From Notospermus geniculatus (taxonomy: Eukaryota > Nemertea > Pilidiophora > Heteronemertea > Lineidae), in assembly GCA_002633025.1 (NCBI GenBank), contig NMRB01000222.1, positions 387,024 to 451,023 of the forward strand: 64,000 nt of DNA, given 5' to 3'. This document shows, in pieces, positions 19,190-29,700 of this stretch. The notes below the pieces were generated by a model. That model was given only the letters and a program-made list of their open reading frames with translations, had not been told where the DNA came from and ran no database searches. The position numbers were made by a program, and so were the translations under genes. Position 1 is the stretch's first letter, and the number at the start of each line of letters is the position of its first letter.

Positions 19190-20012
19190 GATTCCGTCAA
19201 TTCGTATGTATGAAATCATCGCATTATGCCATCTTAGGAACTCATTCCGACAATTTGTTTTATATGAAATCATCGCATTATGGCATCTTAGGAACTCATT
19301 CCGACAATTTGTATCACACAATGTATTTCGTGTACATTCACTGTACATTCAGTTTTCTGGTGAAGCCCATGTTAACGTTATATCCTTCAGAGAGGCTTCA
19401 CTAGAAAACCAAAATGCCACGCCCACCTCAATGGTTAACACCAATTGCAAAGACCCAAAACGTACAGTTTCTTATAGGTATCTCTACCTAGCGTCAGCAG
19501 TATACCTTGTAATGCGAAATAAAGTGCCGTCTTAGGAACTCATTCCGTCAATTGGTATGTATGATGAAATCATCGCATTATGCCCCGTCTTACGAACTCA
19601 TTCCGACAATTTATATCTCACAATGTATTTTGTGTACATTCACTGTACATTCAGTTTTCTGGTGAAGCCCATGTTAACGTTATTTCCTTCAGAGAGGCTT
19701 CACTAGAAAACCAAAATGCCACGCCCACCTCAATGGTTAACACCAGTTGCAAAGACCCAAAACGTACAGTTTCTTATAGGTATCTCTACCTAGCGTCAGC
19801 AGTATACCTTGTAATGCGAAATATAAGTGCCGTCTTAGGAACTCATTCCGTCAATTGGTATGTATGAAATCATCGCATTATGCCGACAACATTGCCCGCC
19901 AAAACCATTCATGCCGTATAGACATCGTCAAAGGCGACCATCATAGGCCTTGACTGGAACTTGTTTTAAAAACACACAGATTTGTACAAATCAGTGTTTT
20001 GCACCAAGAGAA
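19190..20012 (+). repeat. R1 repeat array, plus orientation, part 2, with adjacent module
   Basis: Two full R1 units begin near 19291 and 19586, preceded by short linker repeats and followed by the same module as at 17860-18052. The block therefore repeats the structure of 16908-18052, implying segmental duplication of the array. It ends 30 bp before the next gene's 3' end. Confidence 0.88.
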
Positions 20013-20042
20013 GTTTATTTTACTGCGAATGTACATTGTAAC

Positions 20043-21134
20043 CTAACTTTGGGAGTGTGACTGATGGAGATCGGCCGATTTTTTGTTCATTATCAGAGCT
20101 GTCTCGGTGCTGTACACGTCGCCAATTTTCAGCAAGGTGGTTGCGATGTAGTCTTTCGCATCATCATCGCCGATTTTTATCAGAAATACTGGCGAGTCTG
20201 CGGTTCCCGAACTGACATCGATTGTCAGTTTGTCGCTCAGCTCTTCGGGTACTTTGCCATAGCGATAGATAGTGGTCGGCACGCCCACCAAGCCTGCACA
20301 CTTCCTCCACGTTTCACTTCTAAATCGCTTGACGAAGTTCAAAACTCCTTCAAATATACCCTTCAGTTTTTCGTCTTCTGCGAGTGATTGTTCGTCGAAT
20401 TCCATCAAATGTCCCGCCTTTGCAAACCTGTTGAGTAGCCTCGGTAGATCCTCAAACGTGATGAGGTCGGGCAGTTTGTAAGCGTACATCATCATGTCTT
20501 GGTTGAACACGAATGTTGGCGATCGATTTCCGTTCCGCATGCTGTTGTTCAACACGTACAATATACCGGTATCGTAGTCGAGATATTTGTTGTTTTCCAC
20601 CTCCTTCACTGAGTGGTGCTGTACCTCGCGTAGGTGTTCAATCATCTTGTTGTACTCGAGGAGGTCGTTCACTTCGCCGTCTTGAGTCAATTCTTCGATT
20701 TCACTCTTTGCCAGGAAACCGCCCCACACCTCTACGAATCGGACGTTTTCGTCGTCATATCTACAGCCGGGATATTCAGGTATGGTTTTGTACATACGGA
20801 CGTTCCCGGCGATATGTTTCATCGTTGCAATGATGTTGCAGTCCAAGGTGTCTGCGAGCACGTCGACCGTATCTTCCTGTTGGTCATTTGTCACTCTGTA
20901 GACGGGCGATTCTTCATTCGGTTCCAAGAAATCAACGGGAATGATTTTCAGATTGAACGGCCGTACGACGGCTTTACCGTGAGGCACGGCAGAACCGACG
21001 TACTTGACTAAAATGCATTCTTCGTTTGGACTTCCAACAATCAGACTTCTCATCAGGTGGACGTGTCTTTTTATCGGTAGATTGGTGAGTTTTACAGATA
21101 AAATGTTGGTAGGCCTACTCATTTTCATCAACAA
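20043..21134 (-). CDS. Unrecognised viral protein, 363 aa
   Basis: This long intact minus-strand frame starts with MLMKMSRPTN; the second or third Met is equally plausible as start. It is a soluble, mixed alpha/beta protein with no cysteine cluster or membrane span. Regions worth noting are VEVWGGFLAKSEIEELT (mid) and LPDLITFEDLPRLLNRFAKA (helical). It is the first gene after the R1 arrays and shares the orientation of the 22538-24476 gene. I cannot name it. Size and position would allow a capsid triplex or tegument role, but nothing in the sequence demonstrates one. Confidence 0.7.
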   Translation of the reverse strand: MLMKMSRPTNILSVKLTNLPIKRHVHLMRSLIVGSPNEECILVKYVGSAVPHGKAVVRPFNLKIIPVDFLEPNEESPVYRVTNDQQEDTVDVLADTLDCNIIATMKHIAGNVRMYKTIPEYPGCRYDDENVRFVEVWGGFLAKSEIEELTQDGEVNDLLEYNKMIEHLREVQHHSVKEVENNKYLDYDTGILYVLNNSMRNGNRSPTFVFNQDMMMYAYKLPDLITFEDLPRLLNRFAKAGHLMEFDEQSLAEDEKLKGIFEGVLNFVKRFRSETWRKCAGLVGVPTTIYRYGKVPEELSDKLTIDVSSGTADSPVFLIKIGDDDAKDYIATTLLKIGDVYSTETALIMNKKSADLHQSHSQS

Positions 21135-21189
21135 ATACCCGGATACGGAACTAGAAATTGTGATCCGTCACTCCAGTTGTTCGCCCTGA

Positions 21190-21857
21190 CTCGATGAAGA
21201 AACCGGTGGGGGGGGGTCGCCGACAAAACTGATACATGTAAGAATCATCAATGAGAGAAGCAAATGTGAAAAATGAGAGTCATGTCGGACGGCGGTACAC
21301 AAGGATGGGCCTACATTGGTGATGTTGATTGTATGCCTTCACTCTCCTCATGCACTTGTCTTCTTCGGACGGTTAGCTCATCCGGTCAACACCGGGTGTC
21401 TCTGGCGGCTTTACGATCTGTACGAACCGGTGATGTTTCAACACCTGAGACATTCTATGGATGGCAGCATAAAATCTGGCATTGGGACCAAAAAGCTATA
21501 TACATGTAAAACATGACAGTGTTCACACTTGAAATCTCCAACGGCACACAGAAAGAAAACTCATCGACCTCATCTCGAGATAAAATCCACACCACCGAGC
21601 TCCTCATATCAACAGACTTTGGTTCCCCTCGGTTTGTTTCCAATTTTCTCCAGCTGATGCTCTGTCCCATCGACTAGAGAACTGAGAAAACTCAAAAAGA
21701 GTAGTAGACTTTGTCTCCACTTCAGAATGAGACTCCAGTTGCAGTTATCTCCAGTCGATACAAGAAAACTTAGTGAATAAGTTCGCAAGTGACATTTCAG
21801 AAGTTCCGAGAAAAATGAATGAAGTTTCTCTGTCTCCTCCTCTCCTTTTATGAATTT
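21190..21857. other. Intergenic stretch, no gene seen
   Basis: Short open frames on both strands here lack protein-like character. A poly-G run lies at about 21208-21214. A 27-bp sequence at 21791-21817 (starts GACATTTCAGAAG) recurs exactly at 22484-22510. Confidence 0.5.
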
Positions 21858-21910
21858 ATGACTGTGTCTGTGCGACGGTCTTTGTTAGTGGTTCAACAAT
21901 TTCAACGGCA
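21858..21910. pseudogene. Fragment duplicated from the 22538-24476 gene
   Basis: The sequence matches 24201-24264, inside the coding region of the charged N-terminal part of the neighbouring gene. ATGACTGTGTCTGTGCGACG and GGTTCAACAATTTCAACGGC are shared, with about 11 bases missing between them. Confidence 0.7.
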
Positions 21911-21912
21911 GT

Positions 21913-22455
21913 GACTGAAAATTTCAAAGTGCTAATTAAAAAGTTTTGACCAGCGGGAAAACGTAGATGGCGCGCTGCAGGCCTAGATACAAATTCGGAT
22001 TCGTATCCAAGAATGTTTCCCTGGTGTAAAAAAAGTCACTCTAAAAATAAATATGACTTCACGCGAATGGAATTCGTATCTGTCTGGGGAAAATTCTGCT
22101 ACGATTCTTCCCCAAACTTTTTAATTTGCACTTAACAAATTTCGGCGTTGTCGAGTCCCGACTGAAAATTTCAAAGTGATAATTAAAAAGTTATTTGACC
22201 AGCGGGAAAACGTAGATGGTGCTGCAGGCCTAGATACAAATTCGGATTCGTATCCAAGAATGTTTCCCTGGTGTAAAAAAAGTGTTAAAAAATAAACATG
22301 ACTTCACGCGAATGCAATTCGTATCTGTCTGGGGAAAATTCTGCTACGATTCTTCCCCAAACTTTTTAATTTGCACTTAACAAATTTCGGCCTTGTCGAG
22401 TCCCGACTGAAAATTTCAAAGTGATAATTAAAAAGTTAGTATCCAAGAATGGTTC
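21913..22455. repeat. R2 MITE-like element, two tandem copies plus a partial third
   Basis: A ~245-bp unit is repeated at about 21913-22158 and 22163-22403, with a truncated third to 22455. It is bounded by ACTGAAAATTTCAAAGTG and contains CCAGCGGGAAAACGTAGATGG, AATGTTTCCCTGGTGTAAAA, GGGGAAAATTCTGCTACG and CTTCCCCAAACTTTTTAATT. The outer parts are mutually complementary (AAAAAGTTTGGGG-type text appears inverted in other copies), as in foldback elements. Confidence 0.85.
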
Positions 22456-22491
22456 CCTGGTGTAAAATAGTGAGCATAGGTCTGACATTTC

Positions 22492-22539
22492 AGAAGTTCC
22501 GAGAAAAATGCCATCGCAGTCATTTTGCTCGGAACTTCT
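22492..22539. terminator. Hairpin overlapping the stop of the minus-strand gene
   Basis: The arms 22492-22510 and 22521-22539 (AGAAGTTCCGAG and CTCGGAACTTCT cores, plus a CATTTT/AAAATG extension) form a stem with a 10-base loop. The inner arm covers the TAG stop at 22540-22538 of the minus-strand gene. It could mark a transcript end or be the edge of an inserted element. Confidence 0.45.
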
Positions 22540-24476
22540 AAAACATAGATCCGTAAGTGCCCGAGATATACGATTGCAGTTCGATTCCGACCACGTTCAC
22601 TTTCTCTTTTATGGTTTTCACATCTGGAATGAATAACTTGCTCCTATTAGACTTACGACGGTTAGCAATGTGTGCCAGAAACGAAGCGTGCTTCGAAACA
22701 TACTGCGAAGAACCCACTACTTTTTCCACTTCTATTTCAGTCTCTACAATCCTGTGTTTGATGAGATCCAAAGTCACCAGGTACCTATCCAAATCCAACA
22801 AGAAATTGCACTTTGTCAGTCTAGCCTGTCTGTCGACACACAGAACAAGCCAGCGATTGATTTTGAACGTTTCCATCAAAAAACCGACAATGTGTTTTGT
22901 TTTCCGCGCGTTGATACTGTTGCCCTTGTTGTCGTCACATGAAAACATCACTCCGACGTAGCGCATCAGGTCGTCAGCTAACTTCATTGCTGAATACTGG
23001 ATCAGCAGACTGTTGATGTTGCTGTCGTAATTCGCTCCGTGCATATGTGCGAGTTGGAGGACACACGAAGTTGTGAAATGGTTCCACTTTATCTTACTGG
23101 CTACGACTCTGTACAAATTGCGATGTAGCAAGAGTGATTCCAAAAGGAGACACAGCATCGCAGGTGTGCTCATTGTATCCTCGTCGACAGGCGCAGTGGT
23201 GAGTTGATTCTCCTCATAGGCAGAAGCCAATTCCGGATCCAATATAAGTTCCGCGTAATATTTAGGTAATGCACCCTTGTGCGAATTTATCGGACACAGA
23301 CCGTCCCTAAAGTCCAACGTCTTGTCATCTTCATTGACTGGAATGTTCCTTCCATTGATTGATTCTGCTGCCGCGTTGGCCAAACACGTGATGACTTCCT
23401 GTGTGTCTCTGTTGGAGCAATTTTTGACGCTCTGTTCCTTCGGCGAGTCGCTAGATGAAATCTCATGCATGGCAAGGTCAGAAAGTTTACCGATATTCGA
23501 CAAGTTGATCAAACTCAAGTGGGTGCCTTCCACCTTCTCATCGCGGCCTTCTGGTACGACTTTCTCTATATTTTCTAGCAGAGATTCCGCGGGTGTACCA
23601 CCGCCTTCTTGGACGATTCTCCCGTAGAATGGGTCGGCGAATAAATAATTCACGACATTTTTGGTGAGCAGTTCACGGTGGTCAACCAGCGAAACGTTCT
23701 CGGCTGAGGATGCAATCTCGTCTATCAGGGTCAGGAGAAAAGAGAAACGTTCAAGAAATATCTTCTCCAACTTGTCCGGTTGATACGTTGCCGTCTTCGT
23801 CATTGCGTCGGGAACGGTGAAGCTACCGAGTATCGGATGACCTTTCTGATTTGCAAACTTGTGAAGAACGGCTGCCTTTTCTTTCTCGTCACTGTACGCA
23901 CGGTTGATCTTCTTGAAACACCAGTGGTGATTGGTAGTGTCTGCTGCTCCGACCCGGTGCCGATTTCTTGCCGGTTCCCCGTGACGACGCCGTCTCTGAT
24001 GGTGCGAGTTTGGCGTGTTGTTTCGATTCGGATTTTTTTGATATCGACTTCAGCGCAGCATCTGGTTTCGGCGACAAGACACGTTTTCGGCTAGATGACC
24101 GGTTGGATGCCTCTTTTTCTTTCAACTCGTCCCTGTTACTAGGCCTACTTTCGTCTCCTCTTTGGTTGTCCCCTTCCTTGGTCGTTTCCTCTTCTTCGGC
24201 ATGACTGTGTCTGTGCGACGTCCTTGTGTCCGTCTTTGGTGGTGGTTCAACAATTTCAACGGCAACATCCGCGTCCAGGTTCAATGAGTCGTCGTCTTCG
24301 TAATATTTTGACGATGGACGATTCGACTTTGTCACTTTTTCCTGCCGAGGAGGAGATGAATGTCGGCTCTTCTTCGATTTGTTTTCCCTGGATTCTTCGT
24401 TGTCTTCTGCCCCTCCTCCTCTCCGCTTATCGCGGCTACTGGCGGTTTTGGACTTGTTCTTTTTGTTCAGCGACAT
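22538..24476 (-). CDS. Unrecognised viral protein, charged N-terminus; frame change at about 23.9 kb
   Basis: There are two overlapping frames in the same direction. The first (24476-23889, 195 codons) is Lys/Arg/Ser/Glu-rich, probably disordered, with basic runs of nuclear-localisation type. The second is open from about 23990 and has its first ATG at 23803 (421 codons to 22538). It is a folded, largely helical protein. Protein-like text in the second frame extends upstream of 23803 (e.g. INRAYSDEKEKAAVLHKF), so the two are probably one gene separated by a one-base shift between about 23900 and 23990. An error, a mutation or a real frameshift could each explain this. Herpesvirus regulators of the ICP27 type share the 'charged N-terminus plus helical C-terminus' shape, but I see no diagnostic zinc motif, so no name is given. 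Confidence 0.65.
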
Positions 24477-25148
24477 AACTAGGTTCGCACAAGGTACGCA
24501 AGTACGCTTGCGACTTTGTTTTGGTGAGGCCTCACTATATATGATAGGTCTATGATACGAATTCAGATTCGTATCAAAGAATGTTTCCCTGGTGTAAAAA
24601 GGTCACTCTAAAAATAGATATCACTACACTCGCGTAGCCAAAGAAATAGCGAAGAATATGAAATACGAAAACCTATACGGACCAACAGTCAGCAGCCTTC
24701 AGTAGATTTTACAGAAAAATTACAGAAAAGTTTTGCAGCAAAGTCAACACCGGAATGCATGCATGTCCGGTAATTAATCACTTGCCGAGCCCGTCGTCTG
24801 TAGATGGGCTACATCCTAATAGATGGACAGTAGGCCTACTACAAGAAGATTCTTCGGCACTAGACATAAAAAGGCCTTTATCTACCAAATGAAAGTTATT
24901 TGTAGGTTAATTGTACGATATTTTCATAGTGGAGTTTGGGATTTAGAAATTTTAATATTTTTGTGATTTGTGAAGCAGATGGTGACTTCCTGGGCCTACG
25001 ATTTGTAGGTCTTACCAATCCCGTTTCATGCAGAGAACAAATTGTAAGTCAGAGTTCTATCTGACGATCTGATGAGAAAGAGAAAGATACGAATTGAGAA
25101 TGTGCATGTAGATACCAAGTGAGAAACAGGCCTGTGTGTGTGTGTGTA
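24477..25148. other. Intergenic stretch with an R2 fragment and a gene fragment
   Basis: About 24550-24630 is an R2 fragment (TTCGTATCAAAGAATG, GTTTCCCTGGTGTAAAA). About 24743-24797 is a diverged copy of 25619-25667 in the broken gene downstream (ATGCATGTCCGGTAA, CACTTGCCG). A TG microsatellite precedes 25148. No gene is supported. Confidence 0.6.
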
Positions 25149-26300
25149 GATACCAATGCCGAAGACCAATTGACGTTTTGTATCACGGGAACAGGAGAGT
25201 TGGAGGACGTTGACGAAAAAAAAGAAACAGATTCACTTGTTTCGGGACATCGTTCCGCTCACCTGGAGCAAGCACGAAAATCCTGAATATGTCGATCGCT
25301 TGGCTCTCTACAAGTTGGATCCACACACTGTCAACATGAAAAGACAACAATTTAAACATGCGTCCAACTGCAACATCACGTTTTTGAACTTTGTTCCATT
25401 CATTTTCACCTGTGAAGAGCTGGCGTTGGTGGAGAACACTCCGGGCGATTTCAAGCGCGACGTCTTGTCACGTCCGACGGCGTTCAACTCGTTGGCTGCG
25501 GAATGGCTGTTTACTATATTGCAAGCGTAGGCTATGCTCTTTCATTGGCGAGGATGATGAAGGAATTCCTTCTCTTTTCCAAACGCTATGAGGTGATCGA
25601 TTCCAGAAACATGCCCGTCGCCAACACTGGATGCATGTCCGGTAAACACTTGCCGGGCCTGTCCTCGGAACGTATTGAAGTCCACAGGGAATTGTTATCA
25701 ACGTGTTACAAATCTCTGCTGAAATGTCTGAAACAATTGAAATGCAATATAGCTGAACATTCATCAGGCCTACTGTACGATGCAGACGTTTGGAATTCCC
25801 TAACCGAACTTGATCATATGAGGAGAATGTGCTAGGTGTCTCAGTGCTGTATACAGATTTCTGCCGACACATTGAGTTTCAAGTCGGTGTTAACCATCCG
25901 AGAAGAAGTCGAAGATGTGGACCACCAGCCCATGGACGAAATGGACGATGACGACGAAGTGGAGTTCATTTGCAATTTCCTAACCGAGGAAGAAAAAAAC
26001 ATCATGGCAGCAACCAGCGTGGCGTGCAGATCAGAGGAGTACTATACGCGACGGGCCATTCACTACTGTCTGGACGTCATATTGCGACGCAGGCTTCTTG
26101 ATCAGGACTGGGAGACAAGAAAGAAAGAACTAAATGAAGTAATCACATCTACGTCCGTGATCAAGATGTATCAGAACGCAGAGGAATATAACCGCGACGC
26201 AAAGCGGAAAATTCAGCTTGGAAGTGCCGCGAAACCAGTTGACTGTATGATGGGGTTTGATATCTTCAACTCTACACCAAGGACACATTCTTTGATATAA
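25149..26300 (+). pseudogene. Degraded viral gene in at least four reading-frame pieces
   Basis: Consecutive plus-strand pieces read as natural protein but in changing frames. About 25149-25225 (acidic, ELEDVDE) ends at an A-run. About 25210-25530 has no ATG and contains DIVPLTWSKHENPEYVDRLALY. About 25503-25835 ends at an in-frame TAG. The last, 25836-26300, follows that TAG in the same frame, also without ATG, and contains an acidic stretch and a helical segment. There are no clean splice sites at the joins. No domain is recognised. The 5' end abuts a TG microsatellite and may be missing. I read this as a decayed gene; an error-rich assembly is the alternative. Confidence 0.65.
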
Positions 26301-26364
26301 ATCTGAATTTGTAATTGTAATGCGCAAAGGGAGTCAAGTTCGCATTCAAAAACTGTGGGCAGAA

Positions 26365-26640
26365 AATTCTACCACTGATTCTTCCCCAAACTTTTTTATT
26401 TGCACTTTGTCATTTTCGGTCGATTTCGAATAGTTCCCTTTTTCGCCAGCGAGATTGGTGAGATGGCACCATTACAACTTCCGAAAATTTCAAAGTGCAA
26501 ATTAAAAAGTTTGGGGAAAATTCTGGTACTGATTCTTCCCCAGATTTAGATACGAAATTGAGAATGAATTTTTTATAATTACACTGTAGTTCCAAATCTG
26601 GCCAGCGGGAGAACGTAGATGGCGCTGCATGTCGTGAAAT
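26365..26640. repeat. R2 MITE-like copy
   Basis: This copy carries GATTCTTCCCCAAACTTTTT and, in opposite orientation 120 bases on, AAAAAGTTTGGGGAAAATTC, so the unit folds back on itself. GGCCAGCGGGAGAACGTAGA matches the copies near 9.9 and 22 kb. It occupies the gap between the degraded gene and the primase-helicase. Confidence 0.75.
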
Positions 26641-26715
26641 CGATAACTAAAACAGATACCAATTGAGAAAGGTAGCCGTTGTCTGCTGATGATGCGCAAG
26701 CCCATTGACATATAT

Positions 26716-29700
26716 CTACTTCAAGTAGACACGAACTTCAGAGTTGCTGTTCTTTCTCACTTTCCCCACCGCACACAAATCACCTGCGATATTCTGGATT
26801 TCGGCTTTGTCCACGGTGGGTTCAGCTTTAGTGACAAAGTACATGTTCTTTTTCTTGTCGTCACTGACTTCCAACAGATCGGTTGATTTGTTGTGCTTTT
26901 TCATTGCTCTTCTCAGTTTCCCTAGTTTCCTGCCAATGCGGTTACATTGTTTCTTCTTGACTGGTTGTTCAGCGTCATCGTCTGCGTCACTTTCTCCAAT
27001 CTTTCTCTTGTAAATCGGTTTTTCGTAGTGAACCGTCTGGTTTTTCACGCTTGTCCACGAGTACGCCGCTTGAAGGTTGGTTTTCAGCACTTCTGTGGCA
27101 CATTGTGTGTCCTTTGCACACGCCCAGTGTATCATTTTGTTGGCGGCGATCTCTTGCTCCATGAACCTGGTTGTTTGGTGCGTCATTTCTCTCTCGCCTA
27201 TTCTGAATTCGGTGTATTGGTAAGCCAATGAAGTGACGCAGTATACGAGCTCTTTTTTCGTTATGGTTCGCACTCTTGCCGTCAACTGCACCAGCTCGTC
27301 AATCTGTGGTGTCTTTTTCGCAAATGTGACGAACAGAAATGCCGTGTCAAATAAAACGCCGTCAACACTGATTCCCACCGAAACGGCGGTGTTCATGATC
27401 AGAACGTCGGTGGTGGCCAGTTTAGCGCTGGTATTGAACTGGCCTTGTGACACCTTGGTGTCTCCATTGATCACTACAATTTTAATTAATTTGTTGTTGG
27501 GAGTCTTCATCTCCCGTTCTCTCCTCACGATTGCATCCTGGATGACGACTGTGTCGCGTTTGGTAGAGCAGTAAACCACGACGGGAACTTGTTCTAAAAA
27601 CACCTTGTCAAATAACATCGCCATCGCGTCCTCTTTGGACGTGAATGTTAGATCGCTATATATGATATTGCCCCCGTGGTTTCTTGCTGATGGTATCGTC
27701 ATCCACCTTTTCACAGTGCAGGGGGTGGCCCTTTTCTCGACCAGTCGTCTTTTTTTCTGATTCAGTATCTTTCTAACGCCGGTATTTTTGGTGATCGTTT
27801 CTTCGATTTTCCTCAATTCGTCATCAATTTTTTCCGCATTCTTTGCGTGCACCTTTGTGGAGAGAAAATTTATGACATTCTGGTTCAACCTGGCGTCAAC
27901 TACAATGATCGACCTCACCGAAGACAAGAGTTTATCGATGGCCATTCCATTGTCAATGGCCACATCAAATCTCATCATGGAGAAGTTCTGAATGGACAAC
28001 ATGGTCTCATCAAAGATTACCATGTGCACGTTAACGGACGAGTAGTGACGTATGGAGTTGATGCAAGTAATGTATATTTGCTTATTGACGTCCAACTCGT
28101 CTTCCGTATGTTGTGTGTGACACAGAATGGACACCTCGCTGACGCCGTTGTCCACCAAACGCTGTTTGATGTCTTTCATCAGAGAATGGCGCGGTACGAT
28201 GTACATGATGCGGATATTCTTAGTGGCTTGACCGGTGGCCATCTTTGTCACTGCCGCCAGCACTGCGTGACTCTTGCCCGATCCCATCTTTCCAGTTATG
28301 AAATGCAATGTGGTGCAGAAGGCAGTGGTTTTGACCATGTCGAATGTGAGCGCGCTGATCAAATTCTTCGAGACGGTCCACTTATCGGGTGTGGGCATGT
28401 CCACTTTTCCATCAATTTTAATGAAACCGTGAAGTTTTTCACTGATCACTCTGCGATCGATGATCTCCATTGTCAAGGAGTTTTTATTCACGATAGATAA
28501 GAGTCGCTCCAGTTTGTACAACTCCGGCTGGTAGCTTCTGTTCTGACGTCTAATATCGGCCAAGATGACGTCCAATTTCGCCCGCCTCTTCCAATCCACC
28601 AGTTTCACGATGTCGTGATTTGTCATGCCGGCGTCCACCATAGAGCGCAAGGCAAATATGAATGCGCCAAAGTTGACGTGNAACTCGAACAAGCGCTTCT
28701 TGTCGTGGCCGGTAATTTCAAAGTCCTCTTCATTGATCTCTGGGACTGGGTTCCGATTGCCAATGTGACTGTCGTTTTGTGTGCTTTCAACCGCCGCTGG
28801 CGATATCAGGGCGGTTTTTGCAGGAAACATACGCAGGGCCTTGGTGGCGTTGTTCACAAACAGGGAGTAGATGCCACCTTTCAGCATAACAGAGTCGTGT
28901 TTTACCTCTTTGCCGTTGTCCTCTAACCTGTACTGAAGAAAGCCATGGTGAGACTCGGCCGTCGAAAGATTTCTCGCGTATTTTAGTGGAGGTTTTCTTC
29001 CGGTTCCATTTTCTACCATTTTCGACTGCCCAAACATTCTAAACAACTGATTACGTTTGTACACTGTGTGATCCACTATACATTTAGTCTGACCTTCACT
29101 TCCAACGTACCAAAACTCCGAATGTTTCTTTGAATAAAAACACAGGAGGTCCCATACGAATGATTTCATGTCTTTCTGCACGTTTGAAAATATCACAGAT
29201 GGCCAAATGAGGTGATAAGAAATTTTGTTTCCTCTGCAATTTTCGTACGCTGCGACACAGTCTGCACTCTCTTTTCCTACATTGACCACTTTTTGCAACA
29301 TGACACTGGTCTGACAAATAAGGCGGCGAATTATACCCTCGTGCTGTGTGGTCTCAGCGACGGACGGATTTGCAAATGACGACGTCGTGTACCATTCAAC
29401 GTCCATGTAAAATCGAGTTGGTCTGCCCGGCAGTAATAGTTCATATCTGTGAAGGTCCTTTGCGGTAACGAAACGGTGCAGTTCCTTCGGTGTGACATTC
29501 TTGTTGTCGGGCACGATGACTAGATATTGCTTCATGCCTTGTCCTGACAAATCTCTGGCCAACAGAAGACATTCTGAGTGACGAGACAGATAGTCTGCGG
29601 CAGCAGTTTGCTTGGAAAACTTGTGAACAGTGCACAACGATAGTTTGATTTGTCCTCGATATAGGTCGGCCATCCTCTTACTGACGACACCGAATCGAAA

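Noticed and set aside
16743-19867. Repeated ~95-110-codon frames within the R1 units (also 40328-41508)
   Set aside because: They recur because the DNA repeats, run across unit boundaries in several frames and have no recognisable protein features; treated as repeat DNA.
16908-20012. Possible CRISPR-like array
   Set aside because: The units are ~250-300 bp with long conserved interiors, not short repeats with unique spacers, and the context is eukaryotic/viral.
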